In this document: one piece after another, positions 34,784-43,944 of the stretch
Layout of the letters: each line of letters starts with the position of its first letter
How positions within the stretch are numbered: the first letter of the stretch is position 1
The notes under the pieces: generated by a model
Databases searched by the model: none
Told to the model about the DNA's origin: nothing
Seen by the model: the letters and a program-made list of their open reading frames with translations, nothing else
Position numbers and translations under genes: made by a program
Assembly: GCA_013003075.1 (NCBI GenBank)
Contig: JABDLJ010000019.1
Span: 62,001-126,000, forward strand
Reading direction: 5' to 3'
Origin: Paracoccaceae bacterium
GTDB lineage: Bacteria > Pseudomonadota > Alphaproteobacteria > Rhodobacterales > Rhodobacteraceae
DNA: 64,000 bases

Positions 34784-35614
34784 ATGCGGGTCGCGCTGAT
34801 TCAGTTGAATGCGTCGGACGACCCGCTTGCCAACCTGCCCGTTACCCAGGGCTACGTTAACGAGGCCGCCGAAAGCGGCGCTCGCTTCGTTCTGACGCCC
34901 GAAGTCACGAACTGCCTGTCGGCCAGCCGCGCACGCCAGATCGAGGTCTTGCACCACGAGGCCGACGATCCGACGCTCGCGGCGTTGCGCGGAACTGCTG
35001 CCGCGCATGGTATCTGGCTTCTCATCGGCTCTTTGGCGCTGAAGACGGACGATGCGGACGTCCGCTTCGCCAACCGGTCCTTCCTTATCGATCCCAAGGG
35101 AGAGATCCGCGCGCGCTACGACAAGATCCACATGTTCGATGTAGAGGTGTCCGAGACCGAGACCTACAGGGAATCGGCCGGCTACCGGCCCGGCACGAAA
35201 GCGGTTCTGGCCAATATGGACGGCACCGCGCTGGGCATGACGATCTGCTATGATCTGCGCTTTGCGGCGCTGTACCGAAAGCTTGCGCAGGCCGGCGCGC
35301 AGATCCTTACGGTGCCCTCGGCCTTCTCGTCGGTCACCGGCACGGCGCATTGGGAGACGCTGCTGCGCGCCCGCGCGATCGAAAGCGGCGCTTTCGTTCT
35401 GGCCCCGGCCCAGACCGGCACACATGGCGGATCTCAAGGAGCCTTGCGCAAGACCTACGGGCACGCGATGGCCGTCGCGCCCTGGGGCGAGGTGCTGGCC
35501 GATGGCGGCACCGAGCCCGGTATCACGATGGTTGATCTTGAGCTTGCGAAAGTAGAGGATGCGCGCAGGCGGATCCCGTCACTGCAGCACGACCGACCCA
35601 TAGAAGGCCCCTGA
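34784..35614 (+). CDS. Carbon-nitrogen hydrolase, Nit family (deaminated glutathione amidase-like)
   Basis: The 276-residue nitrilase-superfamily enzyme keeps the Glu-Lys-Cys triad: Glu in LTPEVTN, Lys in YDKIHMFDV, and Cys in MTICYDLRF. The pattern KIHMFDVEV and the YRES segment resemble Nit1-type amidases that hydrolyse deaminated glutathione, a metabolite-repair reaction. Its position four bases after grxC, a glutathione-linked gene, agrees with that idea but is not proof. ATG 34784 was chosen; the next gene starts within its stop codon (TGATG). Confidence 0.82.
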   Translation: MRVALIQLNASDDPLANLPVTQGYVNEAAESGARFVLTPEVTNCLSASRARQIEVLHHEADDPTLAALRGTAAAHGIWLLIGSLALKTDDADVRFANRSFLIDPKGEIRARYDKIHMFDVEVSETETYRESAGYRPGTKAVLANMDGTALGMTICYDLRFAALYRKLAQAGAQILTVPSAFSSVTGTAHWETLLRARAIESGAFVLAPAQTGTHGGSQGALRKTYGHAMAVAPWGEVLADGGTEPGITMVDLELAKVEDARRRIPSLQHDRPIEGP

Positions 35615-36057
35615 TGGCAGACCAGAACGAGTCCCTGGCAGTTGCCCTGTTTAGCGAGTTGCTGATGACCGAGCAGCTGGTGCGAAACCAGCTTACCAAG
35701 GCTTTGCCCAAGGGCATGGAGATCTCGCATTTTTCCGTGCTGAACCACATGGCGCGCACCAAGACCGACAAGACCCCGGCCGAGCTGGCACGGGTCTTTC
35801 ACGTTACACGCGGAGCCATGACCAATACGCTTGGCAAGCTGGAGCGCGCCGGCCATATCCACGTACGCCCCGACTGGGAGGATGCGCGCCGCAAGATCGT
35901 CTCGCTCAGCCCTGCGGGCGTTGCCGCGCGTGACGAGGCCATCGTCACAATCGCGCCGATCATATCGGACGTCGTGGGCGATATCGGCGCTGACCGGGTC
36001 CGCGCCACGCTGCCGGTCCTGCGCGAGCTGCGCAGCAGTTTCGAGACCGGCGTCTAG
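35614..36057 (+). CDS. MarR family transcriptional regulator
   Basis: The 147-residue protein has the MarR winged-helix layout: [42 protein letters not shown] (recognition helix), then [18 protein letters not shown], which is the DxRxxxxxLT-like wing. The ligand and targets are unknown. It is coupled to the nit gene by TGATG and may control that operon. Its stop codon overlaps ubiG through CTAG at 36054-36057. Confidence 0.88.
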   Translation: MADQNESLAVALFSELLMTEQLVRNQLTKALPKGMEISHFSVLNHMARTKTDKTPAELARVFHVTRGAMTNTLGKLERAGHIHVRPDWEDARRKIVSLSPAGVAARDEAIVTIAPIISDVVGDIGADRVRATLPVLRELRSSFETGV

Positions 36058-36800
36058 CCCGGCTTCACGCTGGCTGTCACGTAATTCACCGACAGATCGC
36101 GATCCGACAGCCGCCAGGACCAGGTGACCGGATTGAACTGAAATCCCTTGCGATCCACCGGATCCAGCCCGGCCTTCGAGATCAGGTCGAAAAGCTCTTC
36201 TGGGGTGATGAACTTCGACCATTCATGCGTGCCCTTGGGCAGCCAGCGCATCACGTACTCGGCGCCGATGATCGCCATCACATAGCTTTTGGGATTGCGG
36301 TTCAGGGTCGAGCAGATCATCAGCCCGCCGGGTTTCAAAAGCGCTTGGCAAGCATCGAGATAGGCCTGCGGGTCGGACACATGCTCGACCACTTCCATGT
36401 TCAGCACCACGTCGAACGCTTCTCCTGCGGCGGCCAGATCCTCGGCGGTGGTGAAGCGATAGTCGATGTCCAGCCCCTCTTGCTCGGCGTGGATCCGCGC
36501 CACGGGAATGTTGCGTTCGGCCGCGTCGGCGCCCACGACCTCGGCGCCCAGCCGGGCCATCGGTTCGGATAAAAGCCCGCCGCCGCAGCCGATGTCGAGA
36601 AGCCGCAGCCCCTCGAAGGGACGCTCGGCCTTCAGATCCCGGTCGAACTCGGCTGCGATCTGGCGGGTGATATAGTCGAGCCGGCAGGGGTTCAGCATGT
36701 GCAGCGGCTTGAACATTCCGTCCGGGTCCCACCATTCGGCGGCCATCGCCTGGAATTTCTCGATCTCACCGGCATCGATCGTCGATTGCGCGCTCTGCAT
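36054..36800 (-). CDS. ubiG: Ubiquinone biosynthesis O-methyltransferase UbiG
   Basis: UbiG performs both O-methylation steps of ubiquinone synthesis. The 248-residue protein opens with [27 protein letters not shown], a hallmark of UbiG, and carries motif [23 protein letters not shown] and [13 protein letters not shown] are also characteristic. The start is ATG 36800. It is divergent from proline iminopeptidase across 71 bp. Confidence 0.95.
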   Translation of the reverse strand: MQSAQSTIDAGEIEKFQAMAAEWWDPDGMFKPLHMLNPCRLDYITRQIAAEFDRDLKAERPFEGLRLLDIGCGGGLLSEPMARLGAEVVGADAAERNIPVARIHAEQEGLDIDYRFTTAEDLAAAGEAFDVVLNMEVVEHVSDPQAYLDACQALLKPGGLMICSTLNRNPKSYVMAIIGAEYVMRWLPKGTHEWSKFITPEELFDLISKAGLDPVDRKGFQFNPVTWSWRLSDRDLSVNYVTASVKPG

Positions 36801-36837
36801 CTGTCCGCCTCGCGATTACTTTGCTATGTCTGGCCCT

Positions 36838-36864
36838 CTGACATACCGAATAACGCGCTATATA
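36838..36864 (+). promoter_or_regulatory. Candidate promoter giving a near-leaderless pip transcript
   Basis: CTGACA (36838-36843) and TATATA (36859-36864) are spaced by 15 bp; the overlapping TATAGG (36861-36866) would give 17 bp. Either way transcription would begin at or within a few bases of the ATG at 36872. No purine-rich ribosome site other than GGGCGAA is present directly before the ATG. Confidence 0.4.
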
Positions 36865-36871
36865 GGGCGAA

Positions 36872-37858
36872 ATGGACAAGTTTGCAGGACAAAAAAGCGC
36901 GGGGGCCTTTCTTTACCCGACGCTCGATCCCTTCGACCAGCGGATGCTGGACGTGGGCGACGGGCACCGTGTTTACGTCGAGCAATGCGGCCGGCCCGAC
37001 GGGGTGCCGGTCATCGTTCTGCATGGCGGTCCGGGGGGCGGCTGCTCTCCGGCGATGCGGCGCTATTTCGACCCCAAGCACTACCGCGTCATCCTGTTTG
37101 ACCAGCGCGGCTGCGGCCGCTCGCGCCCGCATGCCAGCGTCGAGGACAACACCACCTGGCACCTTGTCCGCGATATCGAACTGATCCGCGAAACGCTTGG
37201 TATCAACACCTGGATCGTCTTCGGCGGCAGCTGGGGTGCTACCCTGTCGCTGCTCTACGCCCAGAGCCACCCCGACCGCGTGCTTTACCTGGCGCTGCGC
37301 GGGGTTTTCCTGATGACCAATGCCGAGCTTGGCTGGTTTTACGGTGGCGGCGCCGGGCAGTTCTGGCCCGAGATCTGGTCGCGCTTCACCGATCCCATCC
37401 CCGCGGATGAGCGCGGCGATCTGATCGCGGCTTACAACCGGCGGCTGTTCTCGGACGACCTGGCGACCGAGACCCGCTTTGCCCGGATCTGGACCGCCTG
37501 GGAGAACACGCTGGCCTCGATCGGCAATGACGGCCCCGGCGGCGACAGCCCTGCCGAATACGCCCGTGCCTTCGCCCGGCTGGAAAACCACTATTTCCAC
37601 AACGGCGGATTTCTGGAGGAAGACGGCCAGATCCTGCGCGATGTCGGCCGCATCGGCGATATCCCCGGCAGCATCGTGCAGGGCCGCTACGACATGATCT
37701 GCCCGCCCGCCGCCGCGCACCGGTTGCACAAGGCGTGGCCGGGGTCGAAGCTGACGGTGGTGCCGCGCGCCGGGCACGCGCTGTCCGAGCCGGGGATCAG
37801 CGCCCAGCTTGTGCGCACCATGAACGCCCTGCGCACCCGGTTCGAGCCAGGCACCTGA
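36872..37858 (+). CDS. pip: Proline iminopeptidase
   Basis: An alpha/beta hydrolase of 328 residues that removes N-terminal proline from peptides. It has the oxyanion HGGPGGG segment, DQRGCGRS, and the nucleophile elbow GGSWGATLS, all typical of the S33 family. The catalytic Asp lies in GRYDMICPP and the His in GHALSEPG. The length and the opening [20 protein letters not shown] are normal for the family. It is followed by a terminator-like hairpin just before rimP. Confidence 0.93.
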   Translation: MDKFAGQKSAGAFLYPTLDPFDQRMLDVGDGHRVYVEQCGRPDGVPVIVLHGGPGGGCSPAMRRYFDPKHYRVILFDQRGCGRSRPHASVEDNTTWHLVRDIELIRETLGINTWIVFGGSWGATLSLLYAQSHPDRVLYLALRGVFLMTNAELGWFYGGGAGQFWPEIWSRFTDPIPADERGDLIAAYNRRLFSDDLATETRFARIWTAWENTLASIGNDGPGGDSPAEYARAFARLENHYFHNGGFLEEDGQILRDVGRIGDIPGSIVQGRYDMICPPAAAHRLHKAWPGSKLTVVPRAGHALSEPGISAQLVRTMNALRTRFEPGT

Positions 37859-37891
37859 AAGCCCGCCCCTTCACGCGCCGGACAAACCCCC

Positions 37892-37920
37892 TTGCAGACT
37901 CGGCTGCATCCGCCTATATC
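37892..37920 (+). promoter_or_regulatory. Candidate promoter of the rimP-nusA-ylxR-infB operon
   Basis: TTGCAG (37892-37897) and TATATC (37915-37920) are separated by 17 bp. Transcription would start near 37927, giving a leader of about 85 bases that contains the terminator-like hairpin at 37977-37999. The hexamer matches are moderate. Confidence 0.4.
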
Positions 37921-37976
37921 CCCTTTCAACAGCGGCGCTTCGGCTTCCAAACCCGAGGCTCCACCGGGAAATATCA

Positions 37977-37999
37977 ACGGGCCGCGCGCCCGTTTTTTT
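37977..37999 (+). terminator. Intrinsic terminator between pip and rimP (possible nus-operon attenuator)
   Basis: ACGGGC (37977-37982) pairs with GCCCGT (37988-37993) around a 5-base loop, followed by a T-run to 37999. It ends 13 bases before the rimP ATG. It may terminate pip transcripts; if the operon promoter lies upstream, it must be read through and could serve as an attenuator of nusA-infB expression. Confidence 0.7.
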
Positions 38000-38012
38000 G
38001 TGCTTGAAAACC

Positions 38013-38603
38013 ATGTCCGACCTTGTTGCCAAAGCCACTCTGGATCGCCGGCTTGCCGAGATCATCACCCCTGTCATCGAAGACATGGGGTTCGAGCTTG
38101 TGCGCGTGCGCTTCATGGGCGGCAAAAGCAAGACGGTACAGATCATGGCCGAGCGCCCCGATGGCGGCATCGAGGTGGACGATTGCGCCAATATCTCGAT
38201 CGCGGTCAGCGCCACGCTGGATGTGGAAGACCCCATCGAGGACGCCTATGCGCTTGAGGTTTCCAGCCCCGGGATCGACCGGCCGCTGACCCGGCTCAAG
38301 GATTTCGAGACCTGGGAAGGCTACGAGGCCAAGCTTGAGACCACCGAGTTGATCGATGGCCGCCGCCGCTTCAAGGGCGTGCTGCGCGGTGTCGAGGACG
38401 GCGAGGTTCTGGTCGATATCGACGTGAACGGTGAAACGGCCACCATTGGCCTGCAATTCGACTGGCTGAGCGATGCCAAGCTGGTCCTGACCGACGAGCT
38501 GATCCGCGAGATGCTGCAGCAGAAAAAATCCGCTGGCGTGATCGACGAAAGCCAGTTCGACGAGATTGAAACAGACGACACAGCCGGTTCTGAGGAGGAC
38601 TGA
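38013..38603 (+). CDS. rimP: Ribosome maturation factor RimP
   Basis: RimP assists assembly of the 30S subunit. The 196-residue protein has the N-terminal domain [21 protein letters not shown] and the Sm-like C-terminal part, with the diagnostic [12 protein letters not shown] segment between them. The C terminus is an acidic tail ([14 protein letters not shown]). ATG 38013 was chosen; upstream sequence is the terminator hairpin. It starts the conserved operon rimP-nusA-ylxR-infB, with nusA two bases after its stop. Confidence 0.94.
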   Translation: MSDLVAKATLDRRLAEIITPVIEDMGFELVRVRFMGGKSKTVQIMAERPDGGIEVDDCANISIAVSATLDVEDPIEDAYALEVSSPGIDRPLTRLKDFETWEGYEAKLETTELIDGRRRFKGVLRGVEDGEVLVDIDVNGETATIGLQFDWLSDAKLVLTDELIREMLQQKKSAGVIDESQFDEIETDDTAGSEED

Positions 38604-38605
38604 GA

Positions 38606-40225
38606 ATGGCCATTACTTCGGCAAACCAACTGGAGCTTCTGCAAACCGCAGAGGCCGTTGCCCGCGAGAAGATGATCGACCCCGCCCTGGTGGTCGAAGC
38701 GATGGAAGAAAGCCTCGCCCGGGCGGCCAAAAGCCGCTACGGCGCGGAAATGGACATTCGCGTGTCCATCGACCGCAAGACCGGCAAGGCCACCTTCACC
38801 CGCGTGCGCACCGTTGTCGAAGACGAAGAGCTTGAAAACTATCAGGCCGAATTCACCGTCGCGCAGGCCAAGCAGTATCTCGAAGACCCCAAGGTCGGTG
38901 ACACACTCGTCGAGGAAGTCCCGCCGGTCGAGATGGGCCGCATCGCCGCCCAAAGCGCCAAGCAGGTGATCCTGCAGAAGGTCCGCGAAGCCGAGCGCGA
39001 CCGGCAGTTCGAAGAGTTCAAGGACCGCGCGGGCACGATCATTAACGGTGTCGTCAAGCGCGAGGAATACGGCAACGTCATCGTCGATATCGGCGCCGGC
39101 GAAGGCATCCTGCGCCGCAACGAGAAGATCGGCCGCGAGAGCTATCGCAATGGCGACCGTATCCGCTGCTTCATCAAGGATGTGCGCCGCGAAGTGCGCG
39201 GCCCGCAGATTTTCCTGTCGCGCACCGCGCCAGAGTTCATGGCCGAGCTGTTCAAGATGGAAGTGCCGGAAATCTATGACGGTATCATCGAGATCAAGGC
39301 CGTCGCCCGCGATCCCGGCAGCCGCGCCAAGATCGCCGTTATCTCGTATGATAACTCGATCGATCCCGTGGGCGCCTGTGTCGGTATGCGCGGCAGCCGC
39401 GTGCAGGCCGTCGTGAACGAGCTTCAGGGCGAGAAGATCGACATCATCCCGTGGAACGAGGACGCGCCGACCTTCCTGGTGAACGCGCTGCAGCCCGCCG
39501 AGGTGTCGAAGGTCTTGCTTGACGAAGAGGCCGAGCGTATCGAGGTCGTCGTGCCCGAAGAGCAGCTTTCGCTTGCCATTGGCCGCCGCGGCCAGAACGT
39601 GCGTCTGGCGTCGCAGCTGACCGGTCTCGATATCGACATCATGACCGAGGAAGAGGAAAGCGCCCGCCGCCAGGCCGAGTTCGAAGAGCGCACCAAGCTT
39701 TTCGTCGACACGCTCGACCTGGACGAGTTCTTCGCGCAGCTTCTTGTCTCGGAAGGCTTCACTTCGCTGGAAGAGGTCGCCTTTGTCGAGGTCGACGAGC
39801 TTCTGGTGATCGACGGTGTGGACGCGGATACCGCATCCGAGCTACAGGCCCGTGCCCGCGACTACATCGACGAGCAGAACAAGAAGGCGCTGGACGCGGC
39901 GCGCGCGCTGGGCGCCGAGGACAGCCTGATCAAATTCGAGGGCCTGACCCCGCAGATGGTCGAGGCGCTGGCCAATGACGACGTGAAAACGCTGGAAGAT
40001 TTCGCAACCTGCGCCGACTGGGAACTGGCCGGCGGCTGGACCGTGACCGACGGAGAGCGCACCAAGGATGACGGCGTGCTGGAGCCCTTCGACGTCAGCC
40101 TCGAAGAGGCGCAACACCTGGTGATGACCGCCCGCATCCAGCTTGGCTGGGTCGATCCCGCCGATCTGGTCGCCGAAGAGGAAGAAGCCGAAGGCGAAGA
40201 CGTAACCGAGGAGGCCGGGGCCTGA
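38606..40225 (+). CDS. nusA: Transcription termination/antitermination factor NusA
   Basis: NusA binds RNA polymerase and modulates pausing, termination and antitermination. The 539 residues contain the N-terminal polymerase-binding domain (1-130), an S1 domain (about 135-200, GTIINGVVKREEYGNVIVDIG), two KH domains (about 230-345, including GACVGMRGSRVQAVVNEL and LAIGRRGQNVRLAS), and an acidic C-terminal repeat region ending EEEEAEGEDVTEE. The long C-terminal extension is normal for proteobacteria. A short perfect dyad overlaps its stop codon. It belongs to the rimP-infB operon. Confidence 0.96.
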   Translation: MAITSANQLELLQTAEAVAREKMIDPALVVEAMEESLARAAKSRYGAEMDIRVSIDRKTGKATFTRVRTVVEDEELENYQAEFTVAQAKQYLEDPKVGDTLVEEVPPVEMGRIAAQSAKQVILQKVREAERDRQFEEFKDRAGTIINGVVKREEYGNVIVDIGAGEGILRRNEKIGRESYRNGDRIRCFIKDVRREVRGPQIFLSRTAPEFMAELFKMEVPEIYDGIIEIKAVARDPGSRAKIAVISYDNSIDPVGACVGMRGSRVQAVVNELQGEKIDIIPWNEDAPTFLVNALQPAEVSKVLLDEEAERIEVVVPEEQLSLAIGRRGQNVRLASQLTGLDIDIMTEEEESARRQAEFEERTKLFVDTLDLDEFFAQLLVSEGFTSLEEVAFVEVDELLVIDGVDADTASELQARARDYIDEQNKKALDAARALGAEDSLIKFEGLTPQMVEALANDDVKTLEDFATCADWELAGGWTVTDGERTKDDGVLEPFDVSLEEAQHLVMTARIQLGWVDPADLVAEEEEAEGEDVTEEAGA

Positions 40226-40234
40226 TCTCAGGCC
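40219..40234 (+). other. RNA dyad overlapping the nusA stop codon
   Basis: GGCCTGA (40219-40225) and TCAGGCC (40228-40234) are perfect inverted repeats separated by two bases. The left arm contains the nusA stop TGA. There is no T-run, so it is not an intrinsic terminator; it may be a processing or translation-coupling hairpin ahead of the ylxR GTG at 40248. Confidence 0.4.
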
Positions 40235-40247
40235 TCGGGAGCGTCCA

Positions 40248-40880
40248 GTGGCACGCGGTGGCGGGACCAAACTTCGCGATGCGCCTCAGCGGCGCTGCAT
40301 CGCCACGGGTACGTCCGGTGGCGCGCGGGGCTTGATTCGCTTCGCGGTGGGCCCAGATAACAAGATAGTGCCGGACGTGCTGGGCAAGTTGCCCGGTCGC
40401 GGCATCTGGGTCAGCGCCGATCGCGATGCGTTGGAAACCGCGGTGCAGAAGAAGCTCTTCGCGCGGGCGGCGAAACAGCCGGTCGAGGTGCCTCAAACGC
40501 TTGTCGCGGATGTCGAGACCGCCCTGACGCGGCGCCTCATCGATGTTCTGTCGCTGGCCCGCAAGGCCGGGCGCGCCGTGGCCGGCTACGAGAAGGTCAA
40601 GGACTGGCTGACAAGGGATCAGGCCGTGCTTTTGATGCAGGCCTCCGACGGCTCTGAACGGGGCAAGTCGAAACTCCGCGCTCCGGGCGGCCGGGGCACA
40701 TTATTCGAGGTTCTTACCGGGTCAGAATTGGGTTTGGCATTCGGACGGGAACATGTGATACATGCGGCGCTTGCGAAGGGCGGACTCACTGACGCGGTCA
40801 GAGACGACGCCCTGCGGCTATCGGGCGTTCGCAAAATTGACGGCAGAGTGCCTGCCGGAAAGGTGAAGAAGACCATATGA
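40248..40880 (+). CDS. YlxR-like RNA-binding protein fused to an L7Ae-like domain
   Basis: The 210-residue protein combines an N-terminal YlxR/DUF448 domain ([39 protein letters not shown]) with a C-terminal L7Ae/YlxQ-like RNA-binding domain ([29 protein letters not shown]). In Firmicutes these are separate genes ylxR and ylxQ at the same operon position; in alphaproteobacteria the fusion is usual. The start is GTG 40248, and its stop overlaps the infB ATG (ATGA). Confidence 0.9.
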   Translation: MARGGGTKLRDAPQRRCIATGTSGGARGLIRFAVGPDNKIVPDVLGKLPGRGIWVSADRDALETAVQKKLFARAAKQPVEVPQTLVADVETALTRRLIDVLSLARKAGRAVAGYEKVKDWLTRDQAVLLMQASDGSERGKSKLRAPGGRGTLFEVLTGSELGLAFGREHVIHAALAKGGLTDAVRDDALRLSGVRKIDGRVPAGKVKKTI

Positions 40881-43384
40881 GCGACAATGACGGCAAAAAG
40901 ACACTGGGTTTGCGCGGAGGTCCGCGGTCAGGTCAGGTGAAGCAAAGCTTCAGCCATGGCCGGACGAAGAACGTGGTGGTCGAAACCAAGCGCAAGCGCG
41001 TTGTGGTGCCAAAGCCTGGTGCCGCCGCAACAGCTGCGCCCGCAGCAGCCCCGAAGAAATCCGCAGCCCCCGCAGGCGGCGATCCCTCCAAGCGTCCTGC
41101 CGGCATCTCTGATGCCGAGCTCGAGCGCCGGATGAAAGCGCTGGCCGCGGCCAAGGCGCAGGAAGCCGAAGACGTAGTCCGCCGCGCCACCGAAGAGCGC
41201 GAGCGCGCCGAAGAGCGTGAGCGTCGCCGTGCTGAGGTCGAAGCCAAGGAAGCCGAAGAGCGAGACCGCGAAGAGCGGGCCCGCGTCAAGGCTGAAGAAG
41301 ACGAACGCAAGGCCCGCGAAGCGGCTGCCGCCAAGGCAAAGCCCGCAGCGGCCCCGGTCGATCCTGCCGCTGTCGAAGCGGCGGCGGCTGCCCCGCGCGG
41401 CGGCGGCAAACCCGCCCCTTCTACGCGCAAGACAGACCGCGACGATCGCAGCTCCAAGCCGAAAGCCGGTCGCGACGATGGCCGCCGATCCGGCAAGCTG
41501 ACGCTGAACCAGGCGCTTTCGGGTGGTGAGGGCGGCCGGCAACGGTCGATGGCCGCGATGAAGCGCAAGCAGGAGCGTGCTCGCCAGAAGGCGATGGGCG
41601 GCCCGATCGAGCGCGAAAAGGTGGTACGCGACGTGCAGCTGCCCGAAGCGATCACCGTGCAAGAGCTTGCCAACCGCATGGCAGAGCGTGTGGCCGACGT
41701 GGTCAAGGCGCTGATGACCAACGGCATCATGGCAACGCAGAACCAGACGATCGACGCCGATACCGCGGAACTGATCATCGAGGAATTCGGTCATAAGGTC
41801 GTCCGCGTGTCGGACGCCGATGTCGAGCAGGTGATCGCCTCGGTGGAAGACGCCGACGAGGATCTCAAGCCGCGCCCGCCGGTCATCACCGTGATGGGCC
41901 ATGTCGACCACGGCAAGACCTCGCTTCTGGACGCGATTCGCGACGCCAAGGTGGTGGCCGGCGAAGCCGGTGGCATCACCCAGCATATCGGCGCCTACCA
42001 GGTTGAAACCGATGACGGCACCAAGCTGACCTTCCTCGACACGCCCGGCCACGCCGCGTTCACGTCGATGCGGGCCCGCGGCGCGCAAGTCACCGATATC
42101 GTGATCCTCGTGGTCGCGGCCGACGATGCCGTCATGCCGCAGACGATCGAGGCGATCAACCACGCCAAGGCGGCCGGCGTGCCGATGATCGTGGCGATCA
42201 ACAAGGTCGACCGGCCCGCCGCCGATCCCGACAAGGTGCGCACCGATCTTTTGCAGCACGAGGTCATCGTCGAGAAGATGTCCGGCGAGGTGCAGGATGT
42301 CGAGGTCTCGGCCATCAAGGGCACCGGGCTTGAAAGCCTTCTGGAAAGCATCGCGCTTCAGGCCGAACTTCTGGAGCTGAAAGCCAACCCCAAGCGCTCT
42401 GCGCAGGGCGCCGTGATCGAGGCCCAGCTTGATGTCGGCCGCGGCCCCGTGGCCACCGTGCTCGTGCAGCACGGCACCCTGCGCCAAGGCGATATCTTCG
42501 TCGTGGGCGAGCAGTGGGGCAAGGTCCGGGCGCTGATCAACGATCAGGGCGAGCGCGTCGAAGAAGCCGGCCCGTCGGTTCCGGTCGAGGTTCTGGGTCT
42601 CAATGGCACGCCCGAAGCCGGCGACGTTCTGAACGTGGTCGACACCGAAGCGCAGGCCCGCGAGATCGCCGAGTACCGCGAGAAAGCCGCGAAGGACAAG
42701 CGCGCGGCGGCTGGTGCGGCCACGACGCTGGAACAGATGATGGCGAACGCCAAGGCGGACGAGAACGTCAACGAGCTGCCGATCCTGGTCAAGGCCGATG
42801 TGCAGGGCTCTGCCGAGGCGATCGTTCAGGCGATGGCGAAGATCGGCAACGACGAAGTGCGCGTGCGCGTGCTGCACTCGGGCGTCGGCGCGATCACCGA
42901 AAGCGATGTCGGTCTTGCCGAAGCCTCGGGCGCGCCGGTCATCGGCTTCAACGTCCGGGCCAACGCGACCGCTCGCAACGTCGCCAACCAGAAAGGCGTC
43001 GAGATCCGCTACTACTCGGTGATCTACGATCTGGTCGACGACGTGAAAGCGGCGGCGTCCGGTCTTCTGTCCGCCGAGGTGCGCGAGAACTTCATCGGCT
43101 ATGCCGAGATCAAGGAGGTCTTCAAGGTCTCCGGCGTCGGCAAGGTCGCCGGTTGCCTCGTCACCGAAGGCGTCGCCCGCCGCTCGGCCGGCGTCCGGCT
43201 TCTGCGCGACGACGTGGTGATGCACGAAGGCACGCTGAAGACCCTCAAGCGCTTCAAGGACGAAGTTGCCGAGGTTCAGTCGGGCCAGGAATGCGGCATG
43301 GCCTTCGAGAATCACGAAGACATTCGCCCCGGCGACGTCATCGAGATCTTCGAGCGCGAAGAGGTCGAGCGCAACCTCGACTGA
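40877..43384 (+). CDS. infB: Translation initiation factor IF-2
   Basis: IF-2 is the GTPase that brings initiator tRNA to the ribosome. The 835-residue protein has a long, highly charged Ala/Glu/Arg-rich N-terminal region (about 1-230), the IF2-N segment, and the G domain with [27 protein letters not shown] and NKVDRP, then domains ending [17 protein letters not shown]. The length is normal for alphaproteobacteria. It is the last gene of the rimP operon here: a strong terminator follows, so rbfA and truB are not downstream as in enterobacteria. Confidence 0.97.
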   Translation: MSDNDGKKTLGLRGGPRSGQVKQSFSHGRTKNVVVETKRKRVVVPKPGAAATAAPAAAPKKSAAPAGGDPSKRPAGISDAELERRMKALAAAKAQEAEDVVRRATEERERAEERERRRAEVEAKEAEERDREERARVKAEEDERKAREAAAAKAKPAAAPVDPAAVEAAAAAPRGGGKPAPSTRKTDRDDRSSKPKAGRDDGRRSGKLTLNQALSGGEGGRQRSMAAMKRKQERARQKAMGGPIEREKVVRDVQLPEAITVQELANRMAERVADVVKALMTNGIMATQNQTIDADTAELIIEEFGHKVVRVSDADVEQVIASVEDADEDLKPRPPVITVMGHVDHGKTSLLDAIRDAKVVAGEAGGITQHIGAYQVETDDGTKLTFLDTPGHAAFTSMRARGAQVTDIVILVVAADDAVMPQTIEAINHAKAAGVPMIVAINKVDRPAADPDKVRTDLLQHEVIVEKMSGEVQDVEVSAIKGTGLESLLESIALQAELLELKANPKRSAQGAVIEAQLDVGRGPVATVLVQHGTLRQGDIFVVGEQWGKVRALINDQGERVEEAGPSVPVEVLGLNGTPEAGDVLNVVDTEAQAREIAEYREKAAKDKRAAAGAATTLEQMMANAKADENVNELPILVKADVQGSAEAIVQAMAKIGNDEVRVRVLHSGVGAITESDVGLAEASGAPVIGFNVRANATARNVANQKGVEIRYYSVIYDLVDDVKAAASGLLSAEVRENFIGYAEIKEVFKVSGVGKVAGCLVTEGVARRSAGVRLLRDDVVMHEGTLKTLKRFKDEVAEVQSGQECGMAFENHEDIRPGDVIEIFEREEVERNLD

Positions 43385-43407
43385 TCGGCGATATGTGCGA
43401 AATCAGC

Positions 43408-43448
43408 CGGCCGGTGTCCCAAATTTGAATCGGGGCACCGGCCGTTTT
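43408..43448 (+). terminator. Strong intrinsic terminator of the nusA-infB operon
   Basis: The left arm (43408-43420) and right arm (43432-43444) pair over about 12-13 positions, with GGCCGGTG against CACCGGCC and CCC against GGG, around an 11-base AT-rich loop; TTTT follows at 43445-43448. It lies 24 bp after the infB stop. Confidence 0.85.
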
Positions 43449-43453
43449 CGTTC

Positions 43454-43534
43454 GGCGTACAAAACTGATTTTTGCCCGTCATGGCGGTGTACAAAGCTGA
43501 AATTTGACCCTTGGCGCGATGTACCGGACGTACA
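43454..43534. repeat. Short spaced repeats with GTAC motifs, possible insertion-sequence remnant
   Basis: Two imperfect direct repeats of about 22 bp, GGCGTACAAAACTGATTTTT at 43454 and GGTGTACAAAGCTGAAATTT at 43486, are spaced by 32 bp. They are followed by an inverted repeat TGTAC-N5-GTACA (43520-43534). The region lies between convergent infB and mutT, after the terminator, and has no gene. Spaced terminal repeats of this sort are reminiscent of IS21-family ends; this is a hypothesis only. Confidence 0.5.
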
Positions 43535-43545
43535 GGTGCGGCGCG

Positions 43546-43944
43546 CTAAAGCCAGTCGCGCAGGATCGGGATCAACGGGATGTCGGCCGGCGGCATCGGG
43601 TAATCTCGCAGGTCTTTCACATAGACCCATTTCAGCGCCTGACCCTCTTTCGGGTGTGGTTGCCCTTGCCATTTCCGGCAGGCGAATAGTGGCATAAGTA
43701 TATGAAATTCCTCGTACTTATGGCTCGCGAATGTCAGTGGGGCCAGGCAGCTTTCCCAGGTATCGATGCCAAGCTCTTCGTGCAGCTCGCGGATCAACGC
43801 CGCCTCCGGTGTCTCACCGGGTTCCACCTTGCCGCCAGGGAATTCCCACAATCCTTCCATGGATTTCCCCTTGGGCCGCTGCGCCAGAAGCAGGCGGCCA
43901 TCCCGGTCGATCAGGGCGACGGCAGAAACCAGAACGGTCTTCAC
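43546..43944 (-). CDS. mutT: 8-oxo-dGTP diphosphatase MutT
   Basis: MutT removes oxidised guanine nucleotides from the pool. The 132-residue protein has the MutT-type start VLVSAVALIDRDGRLLLAQRP, the Nudix box GGKVEPGETPEAALIRELHEELGI, and the length of the family. The GTG start at 43944 overlaps the argJ stop (GTGA), so it is coupled to argJ; the upstream part of the frame lies inside argJ and is not real coding sequence. MutT enzymes act on 8-oxo-dGTP, but other Nudix substrates cannot be excluded from sequence. Confidence 0.9.
   Translation of the reverse strand: MKTVLVSAVALIDRDGRLLLAQRPKGKSMEGLWEFPGGKVEPGETPEAALIRELHEELGIDTWESCLAPLTFASHKYEEFHILMPLFACRKWQGQPHPKEGQALKWVYVKDLRDYPMPPADIPLIPILRDWL

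Noticed and set aside
40928..43315. A 795-codon open frame antisense to infB
   Set aside because: It mirrors IF-2, whose motifs are complete; the antisense translation has biased, His/Asp-rich composition with no recognisable domain. Long antisense frames are expected in GC-rich coding sequence.
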